Source: Chloroflexota bacterium (GTDB lineage Bacteria; Chloroflexota; Anaerolineae; B4-G1; SLSP01). From it: 8,858 nt of DNA. The translations under genes were made by a program, and so were the position numbers. The DNA is taken from NCBI GenBank assembly GCA_012798275.1, contig JAAZNO010000568.1, forward strand, positions 1 to 8,858, in the 5' to 3' direction. Positions 1 to 7,087 of this stretch are shown here, piece after piece; the first letter of the stretch is position 1, and each line of letters begins with the position of its first letter. The notes beneath the pieces are model-generated. The model saw only the letters and a program-made list of their open reading frames with translations. It searched no databases and was not told the origin of the DNA.

Positions 1-3
1 CTG

Positions 4-76
4 TGACCCGCACAGGACTCGAACCTGTAACCAATTGATTAAGAGTCAACTGCTCTGCCAGTTGAGCTAGCGGGCC
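4..76 (-). tRNA. tRNA-Lys (anticodon CUU)
   Basis: Read on the minus strand, this 73-base stretch folds into a complete cloverleaf. The 7-bp acceptor stem pairs GGCCCGC with GCGGGTC (one G-U pair) and is followed by discriminator A. The D arm is GCTC/GAGC with an 8-base loop containing GG. The anticodon stem is GTTGA/TCAAT with a G-U closing pair, around loop CTCTTAA, which gives anticodon CUU for the lysine codon AAG. The variable loop has 5 bases. The T arm is ACAGG/CCTGT around TTCGAGT. The three bases after the discriminator read CAG, so the 3' CCA is not encoded and must be added by the CCA-adding enzyme. It lies downstream of the YfhO gene on the same strand but has its own promoter-like sequence just upstream. 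Confidence 0.96.
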
Positions 77-97
77 AGCGAAAGCATCGCGGTGCTC

Positions 98-125
98 TTT
101 ATACCACATTTCCTGAGGTTGACAA
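98..125 (-). promoter_or_regulatory. sigma-70-like promoter for tRNA-Lys
   Basis: On the minus strand, TTGTCA (125-120, one mismatch to the -35 consensus TTGACA) is followed after 16 bases by TATAAA (103-98, one mismatch to the -10 consensus TATAAT). Transcription would begin near position 91, leaving a leader of about 15 bases before the mature tRNA 5' end at 76, a normal length for RNase P processing. This is the clearest promoter-like pair I found in the window, and it lies in an AT-rich gap within otherwise GC-rich DNA. No transcription data are available, so the function is inferred. Confidence 0.6.
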
Positions 126-135
126 GTCGTCATTG

Positions 136-164
136 CTCAGCCGCCGATAAAAAACGGCGATGAG
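136..164 (-). terminator. candidate 3' hairpin after the YfhO gene
   Basis: Three bases past the YfhO stop codon the minus strand can fold as CTCA (164-161), a short internal loop, then CGCCG (159-155), an 8-base T-rich loop, CGGCG (146-142) and TGAG (139-136). That gives nine base pairs, with one base opposite two unpaired. No U-run follows the stem on the minus strand, so it is not a classical intrinsic terminator. The T-run is in the loop instead. It could define the mRNA 3' end or slow read-through into the tRNA. A terminator role is weakly supported. Confidence 0.33.
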
Positions 165-166
165 AT

Positions 167-2815
167 TTACTTTTTCCCCCGCCAGAACGCATAGCCGCCC
201 GTCGCCAAAATGCCCAGCACACTCAGCGCCGCGCCGACCCACAGGCTGCGGGGCCGATACACGAAGGTGACGCGCCATTCCCCCGCCGGGACAGGCGCCG
301 CGCGGAACAAGACCTGCGCGCGCAGCGGTTCCCCCTCGAATACGGGAGCCGCCTTCACGGGACGCAGCGGCGCGACCGTCACCCGCCAGCCGGGATACCA
401 GGCGTCTTTCAGGACCAGCACGCCCGGGGCTTCCGCACGCACCGCGAGCTCGACCCGCTCTGCGGCATACGCGAGCACCTGCACCGACTCCGCCGGGGAT
501 GCGGGTGACGCGACGCCGGGCCACGCCCCGGCGGGGCAACCGACGAGCACGCCCCGCGTCGCCGGGTCGAAATCGGGCGCGCGCAGGGCTTCCAACGCCG
601 CCGCCGTGTCCGCCACGCAAGTGACCTCGTGCACCAGAACGGCCCGCGCGGAGGGCGTCGCCGCCTCGTAAATCTTCACGTCGCCGGAATGCGCCAGCCG
701 GAAACGCTCGGAGAGGGTAAGCGGATAGAAGGCGTCCGTCGCCGTCTCGACGAGCGTCGCGCCGGTGAGCCGCAGCCCGCCCTCCCCCGCCCGCACGGTG
801 AGGCGCCGCAGCGTCGCGGCGTCGGGCCAGCGCACCTGCTGCGGCGTCTCGCCATCGCTGTTGACAAGCGGCAACGCCAGCGTGCGCCCATCCGTTAGCG
901 TCACTTCCAGCGTTCCCGCGCCGCTGAACAACAGCCCCACCCCATCCGCCGCAAAGTTTTGCGGCAGCCAGGCGAAGGTCAACATCGCGCCGGGCGCCAG
1001 TTCCAGCTGAAACTGCCGGTCGTAGAACACGCCCCCAGCCCACAGATCACCCACCTTGTCCGTGATGAGGAACCGCACGTCGAGCAGCTCCAGCCAGCGC
1101 GCGTCGGGAATGGCCTCGAGGTTTTCGCGCAATCGCCCATCGAGCGTGCCTTCTGGCAGCAACAGCGTCGTGAAGTCGGCGTAATGGCGCAGCGGCAGTA
1201 CTCCCCCGTCGTAGCCATCGGCGGCGGGAACGGCAAATGCCAGCGGCAGATTCGGCGCGAGCACCTCCCGCGCCTTCGCCGCCACCAGGTAGGCCCACAG
1301 CGCGTCGGCGTCGAGCGTCGAACCGTAGAGGCTTTCGATCTCCCCTTTGTCGCCCGGCTCGAAGAGCATCCTGGAGATGCTGAGGAAACGTCCCGGCGGT
1401 TGCTGCTGCGCTTCCGCCTCACGGGCAGCCGCCACAAGATGCGCCGTCGCCGGGCGCAGGTCGCTGTAGGCCCGCGCCGGGGTCGCGTGCGCGTGCGGCA
1501 AGTGTTCCGCAGCGAGCGCCAACTCCACCGCCAGCGCCCCAAAGAGCAGCCAGCGCACGCCGTGCAGCGCGGTTCCCCGCTTCCATGGCCATGGCAACGC
1601 TTCGACGCCAAAGCCCGCGAGCAGCGCCGTCCCCAGGGCGTAGAGCGCCAGGAAACGGGCCGGCGCGCGGAACTGGATCACGCCCGGCAGTCCCACCCGC
1701 GCGGCGAGCAGATACAGCGGATTGTACGCCCCCAACGCCAGCAACAGCCCCACGCCCGCCAGGATCCCCGCCGCCGCAGCGTGCCGCTGCCGCGAGCGCA
1801 CCGCCCGCACGGCGCCCCATCCCGCCAGCAGCAGCCCCAGCACCCCCACATAGGCCACTCCCTCCGGCAGCGCCGGCGCGAAGAGATAGGCGGGCAACAA
1901 CACGTGAGGCGCTTCCCAGGGGACAAAGGAGAACGAGACCGCCTCACGCCAGGGCAATCCGCCCGCGCGGGGCGAGAACCGCGAGAGCTCCAGCGTCGGC
2001 GCGAGTTGTACCGCCGCGAGCAAGCCCGCCAGCGCGAACGGCGTCAGCGACAGCAGCAAGCTCCCGACTCCCGGCCTGGAGGAATGGACGGCCCGCGGCT
2101 CAGGGTCCACAGACGGCTGCCACTCATGAGGGGCCGGCTTCGGCCAAAACCAGAGCGCGACGCGAAACACGACGATCCCCACAGCCGCGATGAAGGCAGT
2201 TTGCGTGTGCCCGGCCAGCAATATCAGCGCATACGCCGTCACATTCAGCAGCGAGGGCCAGGGAAAAGCCCGCTCTGCAGCGGACTTCCTATCCGGCAAA
2301 AGCGCCAGCGGCAGCCACGCCAGCCCCTGCAGCTGATTGAGGTGCTCGACGTGAACGCCCACGAAGCCGCCGCCGCCGTAGAGCAATGCCGCGAACGCAG
2401 CGCCCGACCGCGAAAGTCCCAGACGTCGCGCCAGCGCATACGCGGCGACCGCCGCCAGCAGCACATGCAGCACCACGCTCGCATGGAGGGCCTGCGTCAC
2501 GCCCGGCAACGTCGGCCCGGCGAGCAGCCACAGAGGCCAGTTGAGGGGATAAAAGACGCCGGCCTGGGAATTGGCCAGCAACGGCGCCCCGGCAAAGAGG
2601 TCGGGATTCCACAGAGGCAGCCGCCCGGCCTGCAAAGCACGCGCCGCAGCCACCCAATAGGGGAAGAAATACGTCTGCAGGTCGCCGCCCGCCAACACCC
2701 GCCCGGCGAGCAGGCGGCGGAACAGCCACGCCAGCACCAAAAGCGCCGGCAACAGCGCTGCCCCTTCCCGCCCCAACCGCGCCAGCTGCCGCACGAAGCG
2801 CGGCGCGGACTTCAT
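167..2815 (-). CDS. YfhO-family polytopic membrane protein (putative GT-C-type glycosyltransferase)
   Basis: An 882-residue integral membrane protein. About a dozen hydrophobic segments fill residues 20-436, a soluble extracytoplasmic-type region spans roughly 440-855, and a last membrane segment lies at about 858-876, followed by a basic tail ending RGKK. YfhO hallmarks are GGDLQTYFFP (43-52), GRLPLWNPDLFAG (64-76), a following Gln/Tyr-Pro segment (84-90), RAPARFL (383-389), DVRFLITD (579-586) and the C-terminal DAWYPGWRV (804-812) with VYRPRS (852-857). Asp45 sits in the first loop, where GT-C enzymes carry a functional acidic residue; its role here is inferred. In Bacillus subtilis, YfhO works with CsbB in glycosylating lipoteichoic acid, so transfer from a lipid-linked sugar is plausible, but the substrate is unknown. 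I chose the ATG at 2815 because GGAGGGG lies just upstream. The frame stays open to 2947, but that extension overlaps the TPR gene and looks non-membrane, unlike the family. Confidence 0.86.
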   Translation of the reverse strand: MKSAPRFVRQLARLGREGAALLPALLVLAWLFRRLLAGRVLAGGDLQTYFFPYWVAAARALQAGRLPLWNPDLFAGAPLLANSQAGVFYPLNWPLWLLAGPTLPGVTQALHASVVLHVLLAAVAAYALARRLGLSRSGAAFAALLYGGGGFVGVHVEHLNQLQGLAWLPLALLPDRKSAAERAFPWPSLLNVTAYALILLAGHTQTAFIAAVGIVVFRVALWFWPKPAPHEWQPSVDPEPRAVHSSRPGVGSLLLSLTPFALAGLLAAVQLAPTLELSRFSPRAGGLPWREAVSFSFVPWEAPHVLLPAYLFAPALPEGVAYVGVLGLLLAGWGAVRAVRSRQRHAAAAGILAGVGLLLALGAYNPLYLLAARVGLPGVIQFRAPARFLALYALGTALLAGFGVEALPWPWKRGTALHGVRWLLFGALAVELALAAEHLPHAHATPARAYSDLRPATAHLVAAAREAEAQQQPPGRFLSISRMLFEPGDKGEIESLYGSTLDADALWAYLVAAKAREVLAPNLPLAFAVPAADGYDGGVLPLRHYADFTTLLLPEGTLDGRLRENLEAIPDARWLELLDVRFLITDKVGDLWAGGVFYDRQFQLELAPGAMLTFAWLPQNFAADGVGLLFSGAGTLEVTLTDGRTLALPLVNSDGETPQQVRWPDAATLRRLTVRAGEGGLRLTGATLVETATDAFYPLTLSERFRLAHSGDVKIYEAATPSARAVLVHEVTCVADTAAALEALRAPDFDPATRGVLVGCPAGAWPGVASPASPAESVQVLAYAAERVELAVRAEAPGVLVLKDAWYPGWRVTVAPLRPVKAAPVFEGEPLRAQVLFRAAPVPAGEWRVTFVYRPRSLWVGAALSVLGILATGGYAFWRGKK

Positions 2816-2817
2816 GA

Positions 2818-2827
2818 CCCCTCCCCC
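2818..2827 (-). promoter_or_regulatory. ribosome binding site of the YfhO gene
   Basis: The minus strand reads GGGGGAGGGG two bases before the ATG at 2815. The GGAG core (2824-2821) is five bases from the start codon. This purine-rich stretch decides the start: it fits the ATG at 2815 and argues against the in-frame ATG at 2947, which lies inside the preceding gene. Confidence 0.6.
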
Positions 2828-2852
2828 AGGCGCGGCCTCCAGGAGCGACCGT

Positions 2853-4373
2853 TCATTGTCCACCACACAGCCGCTGGGTCTGCAAGGCGTTGGCGTCCTG
2901 CGGATCCAGCCGCAGCGCCACCGCAATGTAGGGACGGGCGTCCTCACAACGATTCAGGTAGTAGTAGCACAGGCTCAGCGTGTAATACGTCTCGATCGGC
3001 GCGCCCTTGACGACGCCCGTGACCCCACTCGCCGTGATCGAGCCATCGGCCTCCACGCGCAAGGGCGCGGTGTGAATGACGGCCCCTTCCGGCGCTAAAA
3101 GCGGTTGGAACCACCCGATGTAGGTCTGCCCGGCCGCAGCAGGCGACGCCCCCTGCAGGGACAGCGTGTACCGCCCATCCAGGGGCTCGAGACGCAAGTA
3201 GCCCCTGACGTTTTCCTGTCCCGTCACCCCCTGGAGCATCGCGCGCAGCGGCGAACGAGCATCCTCCGGAAAGACGAACTCGCCGCGCGCCACCGTCCGG
3301 CCCGTCGGCGCAGTCAACGCCGCGCCCTGCGGCTCCTCCGTGATCACAAAGAACACGGTGCGGCGCCGGGATTCCATCTCGCCATACCGGATCGCGCTTT
3401 CCAACGCGGGGATGGCGTCCTCGTAATTGCGGCGCTGAAAATACAACGTGCCCAGGCGTCCCAACGCGCGGCTGTAAGTGGGATCCACCTCCAGGGCCTT
3501 CTGGAAGAACACCTGCGCCGGCCCGTAATCGCCCTGCAGCAGATGCAGCAGCCCCGCCCGCTCCAGGGCCATGAGGTTGGTGGGATCCACTTCCGTCGCC
3601 GCCGTGTAGCTTTCCTGCGCCTGCGTGAAGTTGCCCAAGACGTGCTGATTGCGTCCGATGGCGATGTAAAGATGCGCGAGATTGGGCTGTCGCTGCAACG
3701 CCTGACGGTACGCCTCAATGGCCGCGGAGTAATTTCCCTGCACCTCGTAGACATAGCCGTAATTGCGCAATACCTCGACATTGTCCTTGTCGAGCTGCAG
3801 CGCCGTGGCGATGGTGTCATTCGCGGCAAACCAGTTGCCGGCATCTATCTGCGCCTCGGCGAGATACGCATACGCCTCAGCATAGGTGGGGTCGAGGGTA
3901 ATCGCGCGCTCACAAAACGCGATCGCGTCCTGCGGCAGGCCGAGCCAGTCATACGCCACGCACAGCAACGCCCAGGCGGGGGGATACTCTGGATCGTAGA
4001 GCAGCGCATCGCGCGCCAGCTGCAAAGCGCGCTCCGGGGCGCCCCGGTAGACCAGAATCTGCCCCATGGCCACGTAGAGCTCCGGCTGAGCCGGGTCGAG
4101 ATCCAACGCCTGCTGATACGCGGCGAGCGCGGTAGGCATCACCCCGCCGAAATAGGCGTCCGTCGCCTCGGCCACGTAAGAGGCCGCCGACTGCGTGGGG
4201 GTCGGCGCCGGCGTCGGCGTGCTCAGCACCGCCACCGTCTGCGGGTTATACAGCATGTGATAGAGAATGTAGATCCCCAGCGCGTCTACCAGCAACAGCA
4301 ACAAGATGCGCGCCGTGCGATTCCGCCGTCGCCGCGGACGGCGATAGGGATAACGACTTTCACGGATAATCAT
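2853..4373 (-). CDS. membrane-anchored TPR protein with an inserted beta-rich domain
   Basis: A 506-residue protein. Residues 1-22 are strongly basic (RRPRRRR at 11-17). Residues 23-42 form one membrane segment, so by the positive-inside rule the rest should lie outside the cytoplasm. A Pro/Thr linker follows (about 51-60, PTPAPTPT). Tetratricopeptide repeats run from about 65 to 332, roughly eight units, with typical motifs such as AYQQALDLDP (85-94), AIEAYRQALQ (218-227) and AQVFFQKALEVDP (286-298). Residues about 335-458 are not TPR: they are rich in Thr, Val and Gly and look beta-stranded (GYLRLEPLDGRYTLSL, YIGWF). One further TPR-like pair closes the protein (460-500). TPRs bind partner proteins, and the partner here is unknown. 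The gene ends 37 bases before the YfhO gene, which suggests co-expression. The ribosome binding site is weak (GAGCGG). TPR assignment is secure; the function is not. Confidence 0.85.
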   Translation of the reverse strand: MIIRESRYPYRRPRRRRNRTARILLLLLVDALGIYILYHMLYNPQTVAVLSTPTPAPTPTQSAASYVAEATDAYFGGVMPTALAAYQQALDLDPAQPELYVAMGQILVYRGAPERALQLARDALLYDPEYPPAWALLCVAYDWLGLPQDAIAFCERAITLDPTYAEAYAYLAEAQIDAGNWFAANDTIATALQLDKDNVEVLRNYGYVYEVQGNYSAAIEAYRQALQRQPNLAHLYIAIGRNQHVLGNFTQAQESYTAATEVDPTNLMALERAGLLHLLQGDYGPAQVFFQKALEVDPTYSRALGRLGTLYFQRRNYEDAIPALESAIRYGEMESRRRTVFFVITEEPQGAALTAPTGRTVARGEFVFPEDARSPLRAMLQGVTGQENVRGYLRLEPLDGRYTLSLQGASPAAAGQTYIGWFQPLLAPEGAVIHTAPLRVEADGSITASGVTGVVKGAPIETYYTLSLCYYYLNRCEDARPYIAVALRLDPQDANALQTQRLCGGQ

Positions 4374-4412
4374 GGCCGCTCAAATCCGCCAACCGATGAC
4401 ACGAACAAGCCC

Positions 4413-4429
4413 CCTCTCCAGACGAGAGG
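4413..4429 (-). other. small perfect hairpin between the SDR and TPR genes
   Basis: On the minus strand CCTCTC (4429-4424) pairs perfectly with GAGAGG (4418-4413) around a 5-base loop GTCTG. The downstream sequence is GGGGCTTGTTCGT, so the U-run is broken and short. It sits in the 95-base gap between the stop of the SDR gene and the start of the TPR gene. It might be a weak terminator or attenuator that lowers expression of the last two genes, or it may have no function. A 6-bp GC-rich stem is not rare in this sequence. Confidence 0.3.
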
Positions 4430-4468
4430 CCGCAGCTTCCCGGCCGCCGCCCTCCTGGATGGGGGACC

Positions 4469-5455
4469 TCACAGCAACCCCTGCGCCCGATACCAGGTCC
4501 AGGCCTCTTCCACTGCCTGACGCACCGAAATCGGCGTCAGGCCCAGCTCCCGTTCCGCCCTGGAGCCGTCAAAATAGAGCCGCCGCACACTCAACCGCAT
4601 CTGATTCCCCTCCACCAACAAGGGACGGCGCCGCATCCGCCGGAGGAGATCCACCCCACCGGCGGCGAGCTGCAGCGCGGGAGCCGGAATGACAAAGAGC
4701 GGCGGACGCGCACCCACGACTTCGGCAACGAGGCGCATGAGATGGCGATAGAGGATGTTTTCGCCGTTGAGGATGTAGCGCTCGCCGCAACGACCGCGCT
4801 CGAACGCCAACACATGCCCCATGCCGGCGTCGCTGGCCGCGATCACCCCCACCCCGCCCGGCGGCGCGGCCACGGCCTTCCCCTGCCGCGCCGTGCGGAG
4901 AAATTCGCCGCCCACGAAACCCACGTCCCGCTGCCCAATGACCGTCGCCGGGTTGACGATCACCGCGTCCAGCCCGGCGGCGACGGCCTTCTGCACCTCC
5001 GCTTCCGCCAGCACTTTGCTGTGCCCATAGGGGAAGCGCGCCGGCGACAGATTGAAGCTCGCCGTCTCATCCAACAGCCCGGCGTCAGGCGCGGGCACGC
5101 CCAATGCGCCCACCGAGCTGGTGAAGACGACCCGGCGCACGCCTGCCGCCTGAGCCGCCTCCAGGACGTTGCGCGTCCCCTCGACGTTGATGCGATAGAT
5201 CGTTTCCTGCTCGTTGCGCCAGTACTGCGAGATCGCCGCCGCATGGAAGACCGCCTCGCAGCCGGCCATCGCCGCCAGCAAGGAGGGCCTGTCCATCACA
5301 TCGCCGGTCGCCAGCTCGGGGTCGAGGCCCGCCAGCGCCGCCAGCGACGACGTCTCACGTCGCAGCGCCCGCACCTGATAGCCGCGCACGAGCAGCGCCT
5401 CCACAATGTTGGCGCCCACACAACCGGTCGCGCCCGTCACCAAAGCTCGTGTCAT
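4469..5455 (-). CDS. NAD(P)-dependent epimerase/dehydratase (extended SDR, dihydroflavonol-4-reductase/HpnA-like)
   Basis: A 328-residue protein of normal length for an extended short-chain dehydrogenase/reductase. The Rossmann nucleotide-binding motif TGATGCVG is at residues 7-14, with Arg30/Arg32-Arg33 after the second strand, which leans towards NADP(H) use. GDVMD (51-55) is the usual acidic loop, HAAA is at 71-74 and NVEGT at 90-94. The catalytic set is Ser113/Ser114 with Tyr143 and Lys147 in YGHSK (143-147), followed by NPATVIG (168-174). The second half, with GH at 213-214, GERYIL (224-229) and RLYFDGSRAERELGL (292-306), matches the dihydroflavonol-reductase-like branch that includes hopanoid-associated HpnA. 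The substrate is unknown; sugar, sterol, hopanoid or flavonoid-like carbonyls all occur among relatives. The ATG at 5455 has a modest AGGT nine bases upstream and places the Rossmann motif right at the N-terminus, as expected. Confidence 0.88.
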   Translation of the reverse strand: MTRALVTGATGCVGANIVEALLVRGYQVRALRRETSSLAALAGLDPELATGDVMDRPSLLAAMAGCEAVFHAAAISQYWRNEQETIYRINVEGTRNVLEAAQAAGVRRVVFTSSVGALGVPAPDAGLLDETASFNLSPARFPYGHSKVLAEAEVQKAVAAGLDAVIVNPATVIGQRDVGFVGGEFLRTARQGKAVAAPPGGVGVIAASDAGMGHVLAFERGRCGERYILNGENILYRHLMRLVAEVVGARPPLFVIPAPALQLAAGGVDLLRRMRRRPLLVEGNQMRLSVRRLYFDGSRAERELGLTPISVRQAVEEAWTWYRAQGLL

Positions 5456-5539
5456 GTTTGTAGACCTGTCGTCTCAGAACTTTACATCACCATTTCGCGC
5501 TCAGGCGCGCCCTGCGGGGCCCAAGAGTCCCCCAGGAAA

Positions 5540-7078
5540 CTACCCCTGCACGGCGCGGACCAGCGTCCCATCGGCGACCAGGCGCGTCGCCGCCTCGAGG
5601 TAGGGCGCCAGATAGGTGTCGTGCTCCAGGAAGGGGATATGCTCACGCACGCACGCATACGCCGCCGCCGTGCCCTTGCCCAGCTGCGCGGCAGATCCCA
5701 CCTGCTCACGCCGCAAATCCACCGCCTGCGCCGCCGCGAGCAACTCGATGGCGACAATCCGCTCCACATTTTCGAGCACCTGCCGGGTGTGATGCGTCGC
5801 GTTGGTCGCCATGCTCACATGATCCTCGGTGTTTGCCGAAGTAGGGATCGTGTCGGCGGTCGAAGGATGCGCCAGCACCTTGTTCTGCGAAGCCAACGCC
5901 GCCGCCGTGTAATGCGCCAGCATGAAGCCGCTCTCCAGGCCGCCATGCCGCGTGAGGAAGGCCGGCAACCCACGGTTCAGCGCTTCATCTATCAAGCGCG
6001 CTGTGCGCCGCTCACTGATGTTGCCCAAATCGGTCAGGCCCAGCTTGAGATAATCCATCGCCAGCCCCACCGGTTCCGCGTGGAAATTGCCACCGGAGAG
6101 CACCTCAGGATTGCCCTCCGCGTCAAAAAAGATGAGGGGATTATCGGTGACCGCATTGAGCTCGATTTCCAGCGCCCAACGCGCATACGCGATCGTGTCG
6201 CGCACGGCGCCGTGCACCTGCGGGATGCAGCGCAGGCTGTAGGCGTCCTGAATGTCGCGGGGATCATGCGGGCGCAGGAAGGTGCTGCCCGCGAGCAAGC
6301 GCCGCAGCGTCGCCGCTGTGTCCACCTGCCGGGGATGCGGCCGCACCTGATGAATGCGCGCGTCGAAAGCGGCTGCCGTCCCCCGCAACGCTTCGACGGT
6401 GAGCGCCGCCGTGATGTCGGCTGCGTCCATCAGATTCTCCGCGCGCAGCGTCGCCAGGGTTCCCAACGCCGTCGTGACCGCCGTGCCGTTGATGAGGGCC
6501 AGGCCCTCCTTCGCGCCGAGCGTCACCGGCGCCAATCCGGCGCGACGCAACGCCTCGCCACCCGGCAACCGTTCTCCTTCACAGAAAGCCTCGCCCTCAC
6601 CGATCAGGACGCAGGCGATGTGTGCGAGCGGCGCCAGATCTCCGCTCGCGCCGAGCGAACCATAGGCGGGGATGCAGGGGATCACGTTGCGGGCCAGCAA
6701 ACGCAGCAACGCCTCCACCACCTGCGGGCGGATGCCAGAGTAGCCCATCGCCAGCGTGTTCGCCCGTACGGCGATAGCAGCGCGCACCGAGGCCACATCC
6801 AACAGCGGCCCTACCCCCACCGCATGGCTGAGCACGAGATTGCGCTGCAGGGCCTCAACCTCATGCAAGGGGATGATGCGCCCCTTGAAGGCGCCAAAGC
6901 CCGTCGTGATGCCATAAGCGATCTCGCCCCGCGCCAACAGCGTCTGCACACCCTCCCAGGAACGCGCCATCGCGGCCAGCGCCTCTCCGGCCAGCGCCGC
7001 CGACGCGCCCTGGGCAATGGCGCAGACGTCCTCCATGGTCAAATGTTCGCCGGTGATCGTGATGGTAGTCGTGTTCAA
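5540..7078 (-). CDS. hutH: histidine ammonia-lyase (histidase)
   Basis: Converts L-histidine to trans-urocanate and ammonia, the first step of histidine degradation; cytoplasmic. The 512-residue length is typical. The Ala-Ser-Gly triad that cyclises into the MIO prosthetic group is present (144-146, in GSLGASGDLAP). Other active-site residues by family position are Tyr55 (in AYGITTGFG), His85 (LSHAVG), Asn197 (INGT), Gln277, Tyr280 and Arg283 (QDAYSLRC), Phe332 and Glu418 (TEDHVSM). His85 and Glu418 favour histidine over phenylalanine or tyrosine as substrate. The start is TTG at 7078. The upstream frame offers no better start, and the next ATG (residue 15) would delete the N-terminal strand that aligns with other histidases. 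It follows recJ by 9 bases, so it is probably co-transcribed. No hutU, hutI or hut regulator lies in the window, so either it works with distant genes or urocanate has another fate. Confidence 0.95.
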   Translation of the reverse strand: MNTTTITITGEHLTMEDVCAIAQGASAALAGEALAAMARSWEGVQTLLARGEIAYGITTGFGAFKGRIIPLHEVEALQRNLVLSHAVGVGPLLDVASVRAAIAVRANTLAMGYSGIRPQVVEALLRLLARNVIPCIPAYGSLGASGDLAPLAHIACVLIGEGEAFCEGERLPGGEALRRAGLAPVTLGAKEGLALINGTAVTTALGTLATLRAENLMDAADITAALTVEALRGTAAAFDARIHQVRPHPRQVDTAATLRRLLAGSTFLRPHDPRDIQDAYSLRCIPQVHGAVRDTIAYARWALEIELNAVTDNPLIFFDAEGNPEVLSGGNFHAEPVGLAMDYLKLGLTDLGNISERRTARLIDEALNRGLPAFLTRHGGLESGFMLAHYTAAALASQNKVLAHPSTADTIPTSANTEDHVSMATNATHHTRQVLENVERIVAIELLAAAQAVDLRREQVGSAAQLGKGTAAAYACVREHIPFLEHDTYLAPYLEAATRLVADGTLVRAVQG

Positions 7079-7080
7079 TG

Positions 7081-7085
7081 CTCCT
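7081..7085 (-). promoter_or_regulatory. ribosome binding site of hutH, tightly spaced
   Basis: AGGAG on the minus strand lies two bases before the TTG start at 7078 and overlaps the end of the recJ-hutH gap (recJ stops with TAG at 7090-7088). The spacing is shorter than the usual five to nine bases. Together with the TTG start this suggests modest translation, possibly aided by coupling to recJ. No other start codon sits at a better distance in this frame. Confidence 0.5.
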
Positions 7086-7087
7086 CG

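Noticed and set aside
2816..2947. 44-residue N-terminal extension of the YfhO protein from an upstream ATG
   Set aside because: It would overlap the end of the TPR gene by about 95 bases, its residues resemble an out-of-frame read, and a good ribosome binding site stands before the ATG at 2815.
959..3010. Long plus-strand open frame of 683 codons opposite the YfhO gene
   Set aside because: Its translation is dominated by Arg, Gln and Pro with no domain, membrane segment or motif, while the opposite strand encodes a clear YfhO protein. Stop-free antisense frames of this size are common in GC-rich genes with strong third-base bias.
3105..4520. Plus-strand open frame of 471 codons opposite the TPR gene
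   Set aside because: Arg/Leu/Gln-rich with no recognisable motif, and it mirrors the TPR repeats on the other strand. It is a shadow of the TPR gene.
5456..5539. Terminator or promoter in the gap between hutH and the SDR gene
   Set aside because: Only 4-bp stems can be drawn (GCCC/GGGC and GCGC/GCGC), with no U-run, and no -35/-10 pair at sensible spacing is visible. I see nothing supportable in these 84 bases beyond a modest AGGT before the SDR start.
5540..7078. Phenylalanine/tyrosine ammonia-lyase or aminomutase instead of histidase
   Set aside because: The SHAVG segment with His85 and the TEDHVSM segment with Glu418 are histidase-type; the PAL, TAL and aminomutase families differ at these positions.
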